Position numbers and translations under genes: made by a program
Shown here: piece after piece, positions 45,790 through 55,857 of the stretch
Position numbering within the stretch: position 1 is the stretch's first letter
Layout of the letters: the number at the start of each line of letters is the position of its first letter
From: Pseudomonas sediminis
Lineage (GTDB): Bacteria; Pseudomonadota; Gammaproteobacteria; Pseudomonadales; Pseudomonadaceae
DNA: 64,000 bases
Assembly: GCF_039555755.1 (NCBI RefSeq)
Contig: NZ_CP154631.1
Coordinates: forward strand, 992,001 to 1,056,000
Direction of reading: 5' to 3'
Notes under the pieces: model-generated
What the model saw: only the letters and a program-made list of their open reading frames with translations
Told to the model about the DNA's origin: nothing
The model's database searches: none

Positions 45790-46718
45790 GAAAAAAGCCC
45801 TTCGCGGTAGGCTTCGGCCACCTCACGCAGCGCCGCGCAGAACTGCTCGGCGGCCAGCGGCAGGGCCAGCGCGCTGTTGCGGCAGATGCCCACCGAGCCG
45901 CCCGGTTCCTGCACACCCAGCTGCAGCTCGACCAGCTCGCCGCGCTGCACGTCCAGGCACACCGCGTCCTGCGGCGCCACCCACAGCGCATCGCCGGACA
46001 GCACGTAGCGCCGACTCAGCGCCGGCGACAGGGTCTCCAGGCGCTGCCGCGAGGGCGTCACCCCGCACTGTACGAACAGGCTGTCGGCGTGCTTGCGGAT
46101 GGTGGTACCGGCCGTCGGCAGCACCAGCGGGTAATCGCCAAGGTGTCCCAGCGCGGCGGCGCCGGCGGCCAGCAGCGGGTGACCGGGGCGCACCACCAGG
46201 CTCATCGATTCGCTGTACAGGTGCTCGAAGGTCAGGCCCTGGATGTCCGGGCTGTCGGTCATGCGACCGACCACCAGGTCCAGCTCGCCGACGCGCAACT
46301 GACCGAGCAGGTAGGCGCCCGGCCCGGTAGCAACACTGACCACCAGCGCCGAGTGACGCTGATGCAGGCGCCGCACCACCTCGGGAATCAGCAGGCTCTC
46401 TACGGTAGACAGCACGCCGACGCGCACCTGGCCGGCCTCGTGCTCACCTTCGCGAAGACTGTTCACCCCATCGCGCAGCGCCTGCACGCACGGGCCGGCG
46501 TAACGCATGAAGGCGACACCGGCAGCGGTCAGACTCACCCCGCTCTTGCCCCGCTCGAACAGACTGGCCTCGAGGATTTCCTCCAGCTCCTTGAGCGTCT
46601 TGGAAATCGCTGGCTGGCTGACCGCCAGGGCATCGGCCGCCTTGGCGAAACTGCGCTGGCGGGCGATCTCGAGAAAGCACAGCAGGTGACGGAATTTGAT
46701 ACGGGTGTCGATGTTCAT
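45786..46718 (-). CDS. pcaQ: PcaQ, LysR-family activator of pcaHG
   Basis: 310-residue LysR regulator. The winged HTH is at about residues 5-65 ([38 protein letters not shown]); the effector-binding domain follows. Closest family is PcaQ, which activates protocatechuate dioxygenase genes. The start at 46718 is taken as MNIDTRIKF; 21 upstream in-frame codons are unsupported. It is transcribed toward pcaHG, and its stop codon lies inside the presumed PcaQ box. Confidence 0.92.
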   Translation of the reverse strand: MNIDTRIKFRHLLCFLEIARQRSFAKAADALAVSQPAISKTLKELEEILEASLFERGKSGVSLTAAGVAFMRYAGPCVQALRDGVNSLREGEHEAGQVRVGVLSTVESLLIPEVVRRLHQRHSALVVSVATGPGAYLLGQLRVGELDLVVGRMTDSPDIQGLTFEHLYSESMSLVVRPGHPLLAAGAAALGHLGDYPLVLPTAGTTIRKHADSLFVQCGVTPSRQRLETLSPALSRRYVLSGDALWVAPQDAVCLDVQRGELVELQLGVQEPGGSVGICRNSALALPLAAEQFCAALREVAEAYREGLFS

Positions 46719-46863
46719 CGCGGGTACCGAATACAGGTGCTGCGATGATGCCGCAAAGCATAGGCCTGGCACAGACGACAATTGGCAGGTTCGTCACTTT
46801 AGTCGCACTTGGCTGACCGAAGGGTCAGCTCTATGCTGCACCTTTTTTGTGCGAGTCTGCCCG

Positions 46864-47640
46864 ATGTCCCTGTTCGATATACTGCTGCTGGCCCTCGCCG
46901 GTTTCGCCGCTGGGGGCATGAACGCCCTGGCTGGCGGCGGCACCTTCTTTTCCTTCCCCGCCCTGCTCGCCGCCGGCCTGCCACCGGTAACGGCCAATGC
47001 CACCAACGCCGTGGCCCTGTGGCCGGCCAGCCTGGCTGGTGCCTGGGCAGCGCGCGCCTCATTGCGCCCGCTGGGGCGTTATCTGCTTCCATTGCTGTTG
47101 GCCGGTCTGGCCGGCGGCCTGCTCGGCGGCCTGTTGCTGCTGGCCGGAGGCGACGATGTGTTCCGCGTGTTGATCCCGTGGCTGTTGTTGGCCGCTACTG
47201 CACTGTTTGCTGCCAGCCCATGGCTGGGACGCTGGCTGGCCGAGCGGCGCAAGAACAAGGCATCCGCACACCCACCGCATACGCCACTGTCGCTGGGCGC
47301 GCATATCAGCGTGTCGATCTATGGCGGCTACTTCGGCGCCGGCATGGGCATTCTGCAGCTCGCCGCGTTTTCCATCGAAGGCCACCCGCTGGCACGCGCC
47401 AACGCGCTGAAGAACCTGATCTCGGCGGTGATCTACAGCATCGCCACACTGACCTTCGTCATCGCCGGCCGGGTCAGCTGGTATGAGCTTGCCATCCTGC
47501 TTACCGGCGCTACGATCGGCGGTTATGCTGGCGGCGCACTGGGCGAGAAACTACCGCCGGCACTGTTGCGTGGCTTCGTCATTCTGGTCGGCAGCACGAT
47601 GACGCTGTACTACTTCTGGAGCACCTACTTCTCGGCGTAA
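46864..47640 (+). CDS. TSUP (TauE/SafE)-family permease
   Basis: 258-residue inner-membrane protein with about eight hydrophobic helices and the family glycine-rich start GGMNALAGGGTFFSFPALLAAG, repeated weakly in the second half as GGYFGAGMGILQLAAF. Family members export or import sulfite, sulfonates and other small organic acids. It is divergent from pcaQ with 145 bases between. The substrate cannot be assigned. Confidence 0.88.
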   Translation: MSLFDILLLALAGFAAGGMNALAGGGTFFSFPALLAAGLPPVTANATNAVALWPASLAGAWAARASLRPLGRYLLPLLLAGLAGGLLGGLLLLAGGDDVFRVLIPWLLLAATALFAASPWLGRWLAERRKNKASAHPPHTPLSLGAHISVSIYGGYFGAGMGILQLAAFSIEGHPLARANALKNLISAVIYSIATLTFVIAGRVSWYELAILLTGATIGGYAGGALGEKLPPALLRGFVILVGSTMTLYYFWSTYFSA

Positions 47641-47655
47641 TAAAGCGGCCTTTTT

Positions 47656-47738
47656 GTAGGAGCGGCTTTAGCCGCGATTGGCGGTGGGTGCCTGGACAGC
47701 ATCGCGGATAAAACGGAATGCCGCCCAGCCGCTCCTAC
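47656..47738. repeat. GTAGGAGCGGC / GCCGCTCCTAC inverted repeat
   Basis: GTAGGAGCGGC at the left end mirrors the right end, between the TSUP gene and xseB. Confidence 0.75.
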
Positions 47739-47840
47739 AAAATCAGCATGCAGCGCTGATCGATCAGCCCGCTGATTTGCCCGAGTGGCGCGGCTCTGCT
47801 AGTGTCGCGCCCGTTTCTACGCTTCCCGAGAACCCGCACC

Positions 47841-48083
47841 ATGGCCCGCAAGAAAGCCGCTCCCGACTTCGAACACTCCCTCGCCGAGTTGCAGACGCTG
47901 GTCGAGCGCCTGGAGAGCGGCGAGCTGTCGCTGGAAGACTCCCTGACTGCCTTCGAGCAGGGCATCGGCCTGACCCGCGAATGCCAGGCCGCCCTGGCCC
48001 AGGCCGAGCAGAAAGTGCAGATTCTGCTGGAGCGCGACGGTGAGTTGCAGGCAGCGCCCTTCGACACGGAAGAATCCGCATGA
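47841..48083 (+). CDS. xseB: Exodeoxyribonuclease VII small subunit
   Basis: 80-residue XseB, the helical small subunit of exonuclease VII. The [22 protein letters not shown] helix-turn and [22 protein letters not shown] are characteristic. The start at 47841 ([10 protein letters not shown]) is preferred over a GTG 13 codons upstream. Its ATGA end overlaps the start of ispA, the usual xseB-ispA arrangement. Confidence 0.95.
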   Translation: MARKKAAPDFEHSLAELQTLVERLESGELSLEDSLTAFEQGIGLTRECQAALAQAEQKVQILLERDGELQAAPFDTEESA

Positions 48084-48967
48084 TTGCGGCGTACCAGAAG
48101 CGCTGCCAGACCCGCGTCGATACCGCCCTGGAACAGCTGTTCCAAGCACCGCGCAAAGAACTCGAACGGCTCTACCAAGCCATGCGCTACAGCGTCATGA
48201 ATGGCGGCAAGCGCGTCCGCCCGCTGCTGGTCTACGCCGCCTGCGAAACCCTCGAAGGCGATCTCGAACGTGCCGACGGTGCGGCCTGCGCGGTAGAACT
48301 GATCCATGCCTATTCGCTGGTGCATGACGACCTGCCGGCGATGGACGACGACGACCTGCGCCGTGGCCAGCCGACCACGCACAAGGCCTTCGACGAAGCC
48401 AGTGCAATCCTTGCCGGCGACGCTCTGCAAAGCCTGGCCTTCGGCGTACTCGCCGACCGCCGACGCAACCCGCAGGATGCCGAGACGCGCCTGCAGATGA
48501 TCGAACTGTTGAGCCAGGCTGCAGGCCCGGCCGGCATGGTCGGCGGTCAGGCCATCGACCTTGGCTCGGTCGGCCTGCAACTCGACCAGCAGGCGCTGGA
48601 AGTGATGCACCGACACAAGACCGGCGCGCTGATCGAAGCCAGCGTGGCGCTCGGCGCCCTGGCCAGTGGCAGCACCGACGAACTGGCACTCAAGGCCCTG
48701 CTGCAATACGCCCGCGCCATCGGCCTGGCCTTTCAGGTGCAGGACGACATCCTCGACGTGGAGAGCGATACCGCCACCCTGGGCAAGACCCAGGGCAAGG
48801 ACGAAGCCCACGACAAGCCCACCTACCCCGCCCTGCTCGGCCTCGACGCCGCGAAGGACTACGCCCTGGAACTGCGCGACCAGGCCCTGCACGTGCTGCG
48901 CCCGTTCGGCAACAGCGCCGAACCGCTGCGCGAGCTGGCACGTTACATCGTCGAGCGGCGCAGCTAG
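48080..48967 (+). CDS. ispA: Farnesyl diphosphate synthase
   Basis: 295-residue prenyltransferase that joins IPP units to make FPP. First Asp-rich motif in [17 protein letters not shown], second in FQVQDDILD, with GGKRVRP at the N-terminal IPP site. It normally sits directly before dxs in Pseudomonas, but here 4.6 kb of other DNA intervenes. Confidence 0.96.
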   Translation: MIAAYQKRCQTRVDTALEQLFQAPRKELERLYQAMRYSVMNGGKRVRPLLVYAACETLEGDLERADGAACAVELIHAYSLVHDDLPAMDDDDLRRGQPTTHKAFDEASAILAGDALQSLAFGVLADRRRNPQDAETRLQMIELLSQAAGPAGMVGGQAIDLGSVGLQLDQQALEVMHRHKTGALIEASVALGALASGSTDELALKALLQYARAIGLAFQVQDDILDVESDTATLGKTQGKDEAHDKPTYPALLGLDAAKDYALELRDQALHVLRPFGNSAEPLRELARYIVERRS

Positions 48968-48976
48968 GCTGCTCTT

Positions 48977-49010
48977 GTGGGAGCGGCTTCAGCCGCGATG
49001 GCCGCTCCAC
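48977..49010. repeat. GTGGGAGCGGC hairpin repeat
   Basis: GTGGGAGCGGC / GCCGCTCCAC hairpin just after ispA; same family as the GTAGGAGCG repeats. Confidence 0.65.
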
Positions 49011-49116
49011 TCCATCATTGTCATCTATAACTGCATGATCGCCACATAAGGCTTGCTTTACGCCGGCCACCAGCCACCTAAGATGGCTCCATAACGACAA
49101 GACGTCCGGAGCCGCC

Positions 49117-52100
49117 ATGCCCTTCCCCGCCCTGCTGATCGCCAACCGTGGCGAGATCGCCATTCGCATTGCCCAGGCCTGCGCCGACCTCGGCATCCGC
49201 AGCGTCGCGGTATTTGCCGAGGACGACAGCGCCTGCCTGCACACACGCAAGGCCGACCTGGCCGTGGCGCTGGTCGGTCGCGGTGTCGCGGCCTACCTGG
49301 ACGTAGATCAGCTCATTGCCATCGCCCGTGAACAGGGCTGCACGGCCATCCACCCCGGCTACGGCTTTCTCGCCGAGAACGCCGAGTTCGCCCGTCGTTG
49401 CCAAGCCGCCGGTCTGACTTTCGTCGGCCCCACATCAGAGATACTGCAACTGTTCGGCGACAAGGCCGCCGCCCGTGATCTCGCCGAGCGCTGCAACGTA
49501 CCGCTGGTACCCGGCATCAACCAGACGGTGACGCTTGAGCAGGCATACGCCTTTCTCGCCAAGCACGGCAGCGTGATGCTCAAGGCCCTGGCTGGCGGCG
49601 GTGGTCGCGGCATGCGCGCGGTGGATGATCAGGCGCAACTGGCCGAGGCCTTCACCCGCTGCGCCTCCGAGGCCCAGGGCGCCTTCGGCAGTGGCGCGTT
49701 GTACGTGGAGAAGCGCGTGCGCCGCGCCCGGCATATCGAAGTGCAGGTGCTCGGTGACGGCAGCGGCACAGTCAGCCACCTGTGGGAGCGCGACTGCAGC
49801 CTGCAACGCCGCCACCAGAAGCTGGTGGAGATCGCGCCCAGCCCTGATCTGGATGTGGCCACCCGTGACGCGATCATCGCCAGCGCCCTGCGCCTGGCGG
49901 CCGAGGTGCAGTATCGCGGCATCGGCACCTTCGAGTTTCTGCTCGACCTCGACCAGCCGGGGCGCTTCTACTTCATGGAGGCCAACCCGCGTGTGCAGGT
50001 GGAGCACACCGTTACCGAGCAAGTAACTGGCATCGACCTGCTGCACACACAACTGCACCTGGCCGCCGGCAAAAGCCTGGCCGAGCTGAATCTGCTCACA
50101 CCACCTGCGACCAAGGGCTATGCCGTGCAGGTGCGCCTGAATCTGGAAACCCTGCTCGCCGATGGCAGCGCGCGCCCGGCCAGTGGCGTGCTCGGCGCCT
50201 ATCAACCGCCCTCCGGCCCGGGCCTGCGTGTGGATGGCTGCGGCTATGCCGGCTACATCGTCAGCCCGGCCTACGACTCGTTGATCGCCAAGCTGATCGC
50301 CAGCGCCAGCGACTACCCCAGCGCCCTGCGCCGCGCCTACCGAGGGCTGTGCGAGTTCCGCCTCGACGGCGTGGCGAGCAACCTGCACCTGCTGCAGAAC
50401 CTGCTGCACTGCGAGGCGGTGATCGCCAACCAGGTCGATACCACCTACGTCGAGCGGCATCTGAGCGAGTTGCTGGCCCCTCGCGAGCAGGCCCATCCAC
50501 ATCGCTACTTCGCCACCGATACTTCGCTGCACAGCGCCAAGGCCACAGTCGATGCTCCGCCCGGCACGCTGGCCCTGAGCGCCCCCAGCGCTGGCGTGCT
50601 GGTCAGCCTGGAGATCGCCGATGGCGACGCCGTGGCCGCCGGCCAGCGCATCGCCGTGCTGGAAGCGATGAAAATGGAATTCGAGGTCAAGGCCGAGCAC
50701 AGCGGCATCGTCCGTGCGCTGGCCGTGGCCCCCGGTGACGCCATCGGTGAGGGCCAGGCGCTGGCGTTCCTGCAGCCGGCCGAGGTGGATGGCATCGACG
50801 CCCACGGCGAACAGGCAGTCGACCTGGCGCATATCCGTGCCGATCTGGCCGAAGTGCTCGAGCGCCATGCGCGCCTGACCGATGCGCGTCGCCCCGAGGC
50901 CGTGGCGAAAAGGCGCAAGACCGGCCAGCGCACCGTGCGCGAGAACCTCGCCGACTTGCTCGATGCAGACAGCTTTATCGAATACGGCGCCATGGCCCTG
51001 GCTGCCCAGCGCCGCCGACGTTCGCCCGAGGAGCTGCTGGAGCTGAGCCCGGCCGATGGCCTGATTGCCGGCATCGGTACGGTGAACGCCGCGCGCTTCG
51101 GCAGCGAGGCTGCGCGCTGCATGGCCATCGCCTACGACTACACGGTATTCGCTGGCACCCAGGGCGTGATGAACCACAAGAAGACTGACCGCATGCTGGC
51201 CCTGGCCGAGCAATGGCGCCTGCCGGTGGTGCTGTTCGCCGAAGGCGGCGGCGGCCGACCGGGGGATACCGACTTCGTCGGCGTGGCCGGGCTCGACTGC
51301 CACACCTTCGTCGCCATGGCCAAACTCTCCGGCCTGGTGCCGACAGTGGGTGTGGTCTCCGGCCGCTGCTTCGCCGGCAACGCCGCGCTGCTCGGCTGCT
51401 GCGATGTGATCATCGCCACCCGCAACGCCAGCATCGGTATGGCTGGCCCGGCGATGATCGAAGGCGGCGGACTGGGCAGCTTCACCCCCGAGCAGGTCGG
51501 CCCGACCAGCGTGCAGGGCCCCAACGGGGTGATCGACGTGCTGGTGGTGGACGAAGCCGCCGCGGTCGCCGTGGCCAAGCAGTACCTGGGCTATTTCCAG
51601 GGCCCGCTCAGCGACTGGCAGTGCAGCGATCCCCGCGAACTGCGCCAGGTGATCCCGGAAAACCGCCTGCGCGTGTACGACATCCGCAAGGTCATCGAAC
51701 TGCTGGCCGACGACGGCAGCGTGCTGGAACTGCGCCGCCAGTTCGCCCCCGGCCTGATCACCGCGCTGATTCGCATCGAGGGCAAGCCGTTCGGGCTGAT
51801 CGCCAACAACCCCGCACACCTGGGCGGCGCCATCGATGCCGTGGCCGGCGACAAGGCCGCGCGCTTCCTGCAACTGTGCGAGGCGCATGACCTGCCCATC
51901 GTCTCGCTGTGCGACACCCCCGGTTTCATGGTTGGCCCGGAGGCGGAGAAACAAGCCACGGTGCGCCACGTCTCGCGCCTGTTCGTCACCTCCGCCAGCC
52001 TCACGGTGCCCTTCTTCACCCTGGTGCTGCGCAAGGGCTACGGCCTCGGCGCCCAGGCCATGGCCGCCGGCAGCTTCCATTCGCCGCTGTTCACCGCCGC

Positions 52101-52389
52101 CTGGCCCAGTGGCGAATTCGGCGCCATGGGTCTGGAGGGTGCGGTGCGCCTGGGCTTTGCCAAAGAGCTGGCGGCCCAGCCGGACGAGGCCGCGCGCCAG
52201 GCGCTGTTCGACAAGCTGGTGGCCAAGGCCTACGACAACGGCAAGGCGCTGAACATGGCCAGCTATCTGGAGATCGACGCCGTGATCGACCCAGCCGACA
52301 GCCGCGCCTGGCTGCTGCGCGGCCTCAATGCGGCGCCGCGCCCGCCCCGGCGCGATGGCAAGAAACGTCCCTTCGTCGACACCTGGTAA
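49117..52389 (+). CDS. Single-chain biotin-dependent acyl-CoA carboxylase
   Basis: 1090 residues uniting all carboxylase parts. Biotin carboxylase is at about 1-450 (LIANRGEIAIRI, ATP-grasp LKALAGGGGRGMRAV, EANPRVQVEHTVTEQVTG). A biotin carrier domain holds the biotinyl lysine K519 in EAMKME. The carboxyltransferase is at about 570-1090 (GGGRPGDTDFVGVAGLDC, then LCDTPGFMVGPEAEKQ). Such one-chain enzymes carboxylate acyl-CoAs (long-chain or small); the acyl preference is unknown. It lies between ispA and dxs. An alpha/beta hydrolase gene follows, originally 10 bases away if the intervening element is removed. Confidence 0.93.
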   Translation: MPFPALLIANRGEIAIRIAQACADLGIRSVAVFAEDDSACLHTRKADLAVALVGRGVAAYLDVDQLIAIAREQGCTAIHPGYGFLAENAEFARRCQAAGLTFVGPTSEILQLFGDKAAARDLAERCNVPLVPGINQTVTLEQAYAFLAKHGSVMLKALAGGGGRGMRAVDDQAQLAEAFTRCASEAQGAFGSGALYVEKRVRRARHIEVQVLGDGSGTVSHLWERDCSLQRRHQKLVEIAPSPDLDVATRDAIIASALRLAAEVQYRGIGTFEFLLDLDQPGRFYFMEANPRVQVEHTVTEQVTGIDLLHTQLHLAAGKSLAELNLLTPPATKGYAVQVRLNLETLLADGSARPASGVLGAYQPPSGPGLRVDGCGYAGYIVSPAYDSLIAKLIASASDYPSALRRAYRGLCEFRLDGVASNLHLLQNLLHCEAVIANQVDTTYVERHLSELLAPREQAHPHRYFATDTSLHSAKATVDAPPGTLALSAPSAGVLVSLEIADGDAVAAGQRIAVLEAMKMEFEVKAEHSGIVRALAVAPGDAIGEGQALAFLQPAEVDGIDAHGEQAVDLAHIRADLAEVLERHARLTDARRPEAVAKRRKTGQRTVRENLADLLDADSFIEYGAMALAAQRRRRSPEELLELSPADGLIAGIGTVNAARFGSEAARCMAIAYDYTVFAGTQGVMNHKKTDRMLALAEQWRLPVVLFAEGGGGRPGDTDFVGVAGLDCHTFVAMAKLSGLVPTVGVVSGRCFAGNAALLGCCDVIIATRNASIGMAGPAMIEGGGLGSFTPEQVGPTSVQGPNGVIDVLVVDEAAAVAVAKQYLGYFQGPLSDWQCSDPRELRQVIPENRLRVYDIRKVIELLADDGSVLELRRQFAPGLITALIRIEGKPFGLIANNPAHLGGAIDAVAGDKAARFLQLCEAHDLPIVSLCDTPGFMVGPEAEKQATVRHVSRLFVTSASLTVPFFTLVLRKGYGLGAQAMAAGSFHSPLFTAAWPSGEFGAMGLEGAVRLGFAKELAAQPDEAARQALFDKLVAKAYDNGKALNMASYLEIDAVIDPADSRAWLLRGLNAAPRPPRRDGKKRPFVDTW

Positions 52390-52563
52390 GGAATTGGCTA
52401 TGTCCGCGTTAGCTGTTGCCAAGCAGTTCCGGGAAGGTTCGGAGCCTTGTAGGGTGGGCTTTAGCCCACGCTGACCGTCGGTGGTGGGCTGAAGCGGAGC
52501 GCCGCCCGGCCCACCCTACGGCCCTTTCCCCCCAACACTTAACTCAGACATAGCCAAGGAATT
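52388..52563. mobile_element. MITE-like insertion with terminal inverted repeats and 8-bp target duplication
   Basis: AAGGAATT at 52388-52395 and again at 52556-52563 flanks a 160-bp element whose ends are inverted repeats: GGCTATGTCCGCGTTAGC on the left against, read inward from the right, GGCTATGTCTGAGTTAAG. The centre (52449-52519) is the GTAGGGTGGGC / GCCCACCCTAC paired repeat also seen at 38201-38268. There is no coding capacity. The left duplicate overlaps the carboxylase stop codon; the right one is the ribosome site of the next gene. Confidence 0.8.
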
Positions 52564-52567
52564 ATCC

Positions 52568-53518
52568 ATGCACATCGACCATCGCCTGCTCGCCGTTAAC
52601 GGCATCGAACTGAGCCTGTACAGCGCCGGCCCGGAGCATGGCAAGCCGGTGTGGCTGCTGCATGGCTTTCCCGAATGCTGGTACGCCTGGCATCCGCAGA
52701 TCGAGGCGCTGGCCGCCGCCGGCTACCGGGTGTTCGCCCCGGAGATGCGCGGCTATGGCGCCAGCAGCGCGCCGGTCGATCCGGCGGCCTATGACCTGCT
52801 CACCCTGTGCGGCGATATCCAGGCGGCGATGGACAAGCTCGGCCAGCGCGAGGTGGCGGTGGTCGGCCACGACTGGGGCGCACCAGTGGCCTGGCACCTG
52901 GCGCTACTGGAGCCGCAGCGAGTCAAGGCGCTCGGCGCGTTGTCAGTGCCCTTCGGCGGCAGGCCGAAACGCCCGGCCATCGAGATGATGCGCGAGGCCT
53001 ACGCCGGGCGTTTCCATTACATCCTGTATTTCCAGCAGCCGGGTGTGGCCGAGGCCGAACTGGACGAGGACATCGGCCGCAGCCTGCGCCTGCTGCTCGG
53101 CGGCCTCGGCGATGCCCTGCTGGCAACGGACAAACCAGCCAATGCGCGACTGTTCGACGGCATGCCGGATGACCTGCCGCTGCCGCCCTGGTGCAACGAG
53201 GCGATGTTCGCCCACTACCTGCGCACCTTCGAGCGCCACGGCTTTCGCGGCGCGCTGAACTGGTACCGCAACTTCGAGCGCAACTGGCAGCGCACCGAGC
53301 GTCTGGCCGGGCTTCAGGTGGAGCAGCCGACGCTGTTCCTGCTCGGCGAGAACGACCCGGTCGGGCGCTTCGAGGCGCCGACGCTGAAACGCATGGGCGA
53401 CAAGGTGCCGCACCTGGAACGCCATGATCTGCCCGGCGCCGGCCACTGGCTGCAGGCCGAATGCGGTGAACGGATCAGCGTACTGCTGCTGGACTTCCTC
53501 ACACGAAACTACCAGTAA
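52568..53518 (+). CDS. Alpha/beta-fold hydrolase, epoxide hydrolase-like
   Basis: 316-residue hydrolase. The oxyanion region is HGFPECWYAW (residues 32-41); the nucleophile is D102 in VVGHDWGAP, an Asp rather than Ser, as in epoxide hydrolases and haloalkane dehalogenases. The acid lies in LLGENDPVG and the base His in GAGHWLQAE. It has AAGG before its ATG, supplied by the right target-site duplicate. Its original partner is the acyl-CoA carboxylase upstream; the shared pathway is unknown. Confidence 0.88.
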   Translation: MHIDHRLLAVNGIELSLYSAGPEHGKPVWLLHGFPECWYAWHPQIEALAAAGYRVFAPEMRGYGASSAPVDPAAYDLLTLCGDIQAAMDKLGQREVAVVGHDWGAPVAWHLALLEPQRVKALGALSVPFGGRPKRPAIEMMREAYAGRFHYILYFQQPGVAEAELDEDIGRSLRLLLGGLGDALLATDKPANARLFDGMPDDLPLPPWCNEAMFAHYLRTFERHGFRGALNWYRNFERNWQRTERLAGLQVEQPTLFLLGENDPVGRFEAPTLKRMGDKVPHLERHDLPGAGHWLQAECGERISVLLLDFLTRNYQ

Positions 53519-53600
53519 CGGCGATATGGACAGCAGATTGGGCTGTTTTCCCGGCATCAGGTAAACTGCCGCATCTTTTACACCTATAACGATTCGCCTG

Positions 53601-55496
53601 ATGCCGACCACTTTCCACGAGATCCCCCGCGAGCGCCCGTTGACGCCGCTGCTCGACAGCGCCAACACGCCCGACGAACTGCGCCGCCTGGCCGAAGCGG
53701 ACCTGGAAACCCTCGCCGACGAACTGCGCCAGTACCTGCTCTACAGCGTTGGCCAGAGCGGCGGGCACTTCGGTGCCGGCCTCGGCGTGATCGAGCTGAC
53801 CATCGCCCTGCACTACGTCTTCGACACCCCCGATGACCGTCTGGTGTGGGATGTCGGCCATCAGGCCTACCCGCACAAGATCCTTACCGGTCGTCGCGAA
53901 CGCATGGGTACGCTGCGCCAGAAGGACGGCCTGGCCGCCTTCCCGCGGCGCAGCGAGAGCGAGTACGACACCTTCGGCGTCGGCCACTCCAGCACCAGCA
54001 TCAGCGCGGCGCTGGGTATGGCCATCGCAGCCCGCCTGAAAGGCGAGAAGCGCAAGAGCGTGGCGGTGATCGGTGACGGTGCCCTGACCGCCGGCATGGC
54101 CTTCGAGGCGCTCAACCACGCCACCGACGTCAACGCCAACATGCTGGTGATCCTCAACGACAACGACATGTCGATCTCCAAGAATGTCGGCGGCCTGTCC
54201 AACTACCTGGCCAAGATCATCTCCAGCCGCACCTACGCCAGCATGCGTGAGGGCAGCAAGAAGATCCTCTCGCGCCTGCCCGGCGCCTGGGAAATCGCGC
54301 GCAAGGTCGAGGAACACGCCAAGGGCATGCTGGTGCCCGGCACCCTGTTCGAAGAATTGGGCTGGAACTACGTCGGCCCGATCGACGGCCACGACCTGCC
54401 CACCCTGGTGACCACACTACGCAACATGCGCGACCTCGACGGCCCGCAGTTCCTGCATGTGGTGACCAAGAAGGGCAAGGGCTTCGCCCCGGCCGAGCTT
54501 GATCCCATCGGCTACCACGCCATCACCAAGCTGGAACCGGTGACTCCGGTCGCCGCGCCCAAGAAACCCAGCGGCCCGAAATACTCCAACGTGTTCGGCC
54601 AGTGGCTGTGCGACATGGCCGCAGCCGACAACCGCCTGGTTGGCATTACCCCGGCGATGAAGGAAGGCTCGGATCTGGTGGCCTTCAGCGAGCGCTTCCC
54701 CGAGCGCTACTTCGACGTCGCCATTGCCGAGCAGCACGCCGTCACCCTCGCCGCCGGCATGGCCTGCGAAGGTGCCAAGCCGGTGGTGGCGATCTACTCC
54801 ACCTTCCTCCAGCGCGCCTATGACCAACTGATTCACGACGTGGCCGTGCAGCATCTCGACGTGCTGTTCGCCATCGACCGCGCCGGCCTGGTCGGCGAGG
54901 ACGGCCCGACCCACGCCGGCAGCTTCGACCTGTCCTACCTGCGCTGCATCCCCGGCATGCTGGTGATGACGCCAAGCAACGAGAACGAGATGCGCCGCAT
55001 GCTCAGCACCGGCCACCTGTTCGACGGCCCGGCGGCGGTGCGCTACCCGCGCGGCACCGGACCCAATGCAGCGCTGGATGCTGGTCTGGAGCCGCTGGAA
55101 ATTGGCAAGGCGGTGGTACGCCGCCAGGGCAAGGGCGTCGCCCTGCTGGCCTTCGGCGTGCAACTGGCCGAAGCCCTGCGCGTCGGTGAAACCCTGGATG
55201 CCACGGTGGTCGACATGCGCTTCGTCAAACCCCTGGACGAAGCCCTGCTGCGCGAACTGGCAGGCAGCCACGCGCTGCTGGTGACCATCGAAGAAAACAG
55301 CATCATGGGCGGCGCCGGTAGTGCGGTCAGCGAATTCTTCGCCGCCGAGAACATCCAGCTGCCGATGCTGCACCTGGGCCTGCCCGACTACTACGTCGAG
55401 CACGCCAAGCCCAGCCAGATGCTCGCCGAGTGCGGTCTCGACGAAGCCGGCATCGAACGCGCGGTGCGTCAACGCCTGAGCCTGCTGCAGGCCTGA
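53601..55496 (+). CDS. dxs: 1-deoxy-D-xylulose-5-phosphate synthase
   Basis: 631-residue thiamine diphosphate enzyme, first step of the MEP isoprenoid pathway. ThDP/Mg motif [16 protein letters not shown] followed by [24 protein letters not shown] at the N-terminus and [14 protein letters not shown] in the central domain are typical. The protein is full length. Its promoter must lie in the 82 bases after the hydrolase gene or farther upstream, because its usual leader genes xseB-ispA are 4.6 kb away. Confidence 0.97.
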   Translation: MPTTFHEIPRERPLTPLLDSANTPDELRRLAEADLETLADELRQYLLYSVGQSGGHFGAGLGVIELTIALHYVFDTPDDRLVWDVGHQAYPHKILTGRRERMGTLRQKDGLAAFPRRSESEYDTFGVGHSSTSISAALGMAIAARLKGEKRKSVAVIGDGALTAGMAFEALNHATDVNANMLVILNDNDMSISKNVGGLSNYLAKIISSRTYASMREGSKKILSRLPGAWEIARKVEEHAKGMLVPGTLFEELGWNYVGPIDGHDLPTLVTTLRNMRDLDGPQFLHVVTKKGKGFAPAELDPIGYHAITKLEPVTPVAAPKKPSGPKYSNVFGQWLCDMAAADNRLVGITPAMKEGSDLVAFSERFPERYFDVAIAEQHAVTLAAGMACEGAKPVVAIYSTFLQRAYDQLIHDVAVQHLDVLFAIDRAGLVGEDGPTHAGSFDLSYLRCIPGMLVMTPSNENEMRRMLSTGHLFDGPAAVRYPRGTGPNAALDAGLEPLEIGKAVVRRQGKGVALLAFGVQLAEALRVGETLDATVVDMRFVKPLDEALLRELAGSHALLVTIEENSIMGGAGSAVSEFFAAENIQLPMLHLGLPDYYVEHAKPSQMLAECGLDEAGIERAVRQRLSLLQA

Positions 55497-55569
55497 GCAT
55501 GAAGCCCGCTCATCGCTGAATGAGCGGCGCTTGCTTGTGATTCATATGCGTGCGCACTAAGGTGCGCGC

Positions 55570-55757
55570 CATTCATGTTCCGCCAGGGTGCGCTGCGCAA
55601 GCAGTGTTAAACGGGAAGTCGGTGCGCTCATCACGAGCAATGCCGACGCTGCCCCCGCAACGGTAATCGACTGCACCCGCTGAGCGTGCGCCACGTCCAA
55701 CAGCCGCTGGGCCCTGCCTGAGAAGGCGGACATGGGTCGAGAGCCCGGAGACCGGCC
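55570..55757 (+). ncRNA. Cobalamin riboswitch
   Basis: Contains the ordered conserved pieces of the element: GGGAAGTCGGTGCG, GCCGACGCTGCCCCCGCAAC followed by GGTAATCGACTG, GCCTGAGAAGGCGGACATGGG and GAGCCCGGAGACCGGCC. It lies ahead of the B12 receptor gene and should turn it off when adenosylcobalamin is plentiful. The boundaries are approximate. Confidence 0.92.
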
Positions 55758-55779
55758 AAGGCGGTGCGACCGGTGTTGC

Positions 55780-55826
55780 GGAGGGCAGCACGGTCAAGCG
55801 CCGTCCTGCGCTTGCGCCTGCCCTCC
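55780..55826 (+). promoter_or_regulatory. Expression-platform stem after the riboswitch
   Basis: GGAGGGCAG (55780-55788) pairs with CTGCCCTCC (55818-55826). Lacking a T-run, it is more likely part of a translational switch affecting the btuB ribosome site (GAGGAAAGAG just before the ATG) than a terminator. Confidence 0.5.
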
Positions 55827-55857
55827 TCGACCGTCTGCCGACCGCTGAGGAAAGAGA

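Larger units (their letters stand above)
55497..55857. other. 361-base leader between dxs and btuB
   Basis: Starts with a weak CGCTCAT/ATGAGCG hairpin at 55507-55525 without a T-run, then the cobalamin riboswitch and a downstream stem described separately. The btuB promoter should lie at about 55510-55565 but is not clear. Confidence 0.6.

Noticed and set aside
49435..52422. A 995-residue open frame antisense to the carboxylase
   Set aside because: Long antisense frames are expected in high-GC genes with strong third-position bias; the sense frame matches known carboxylase domains throughout.
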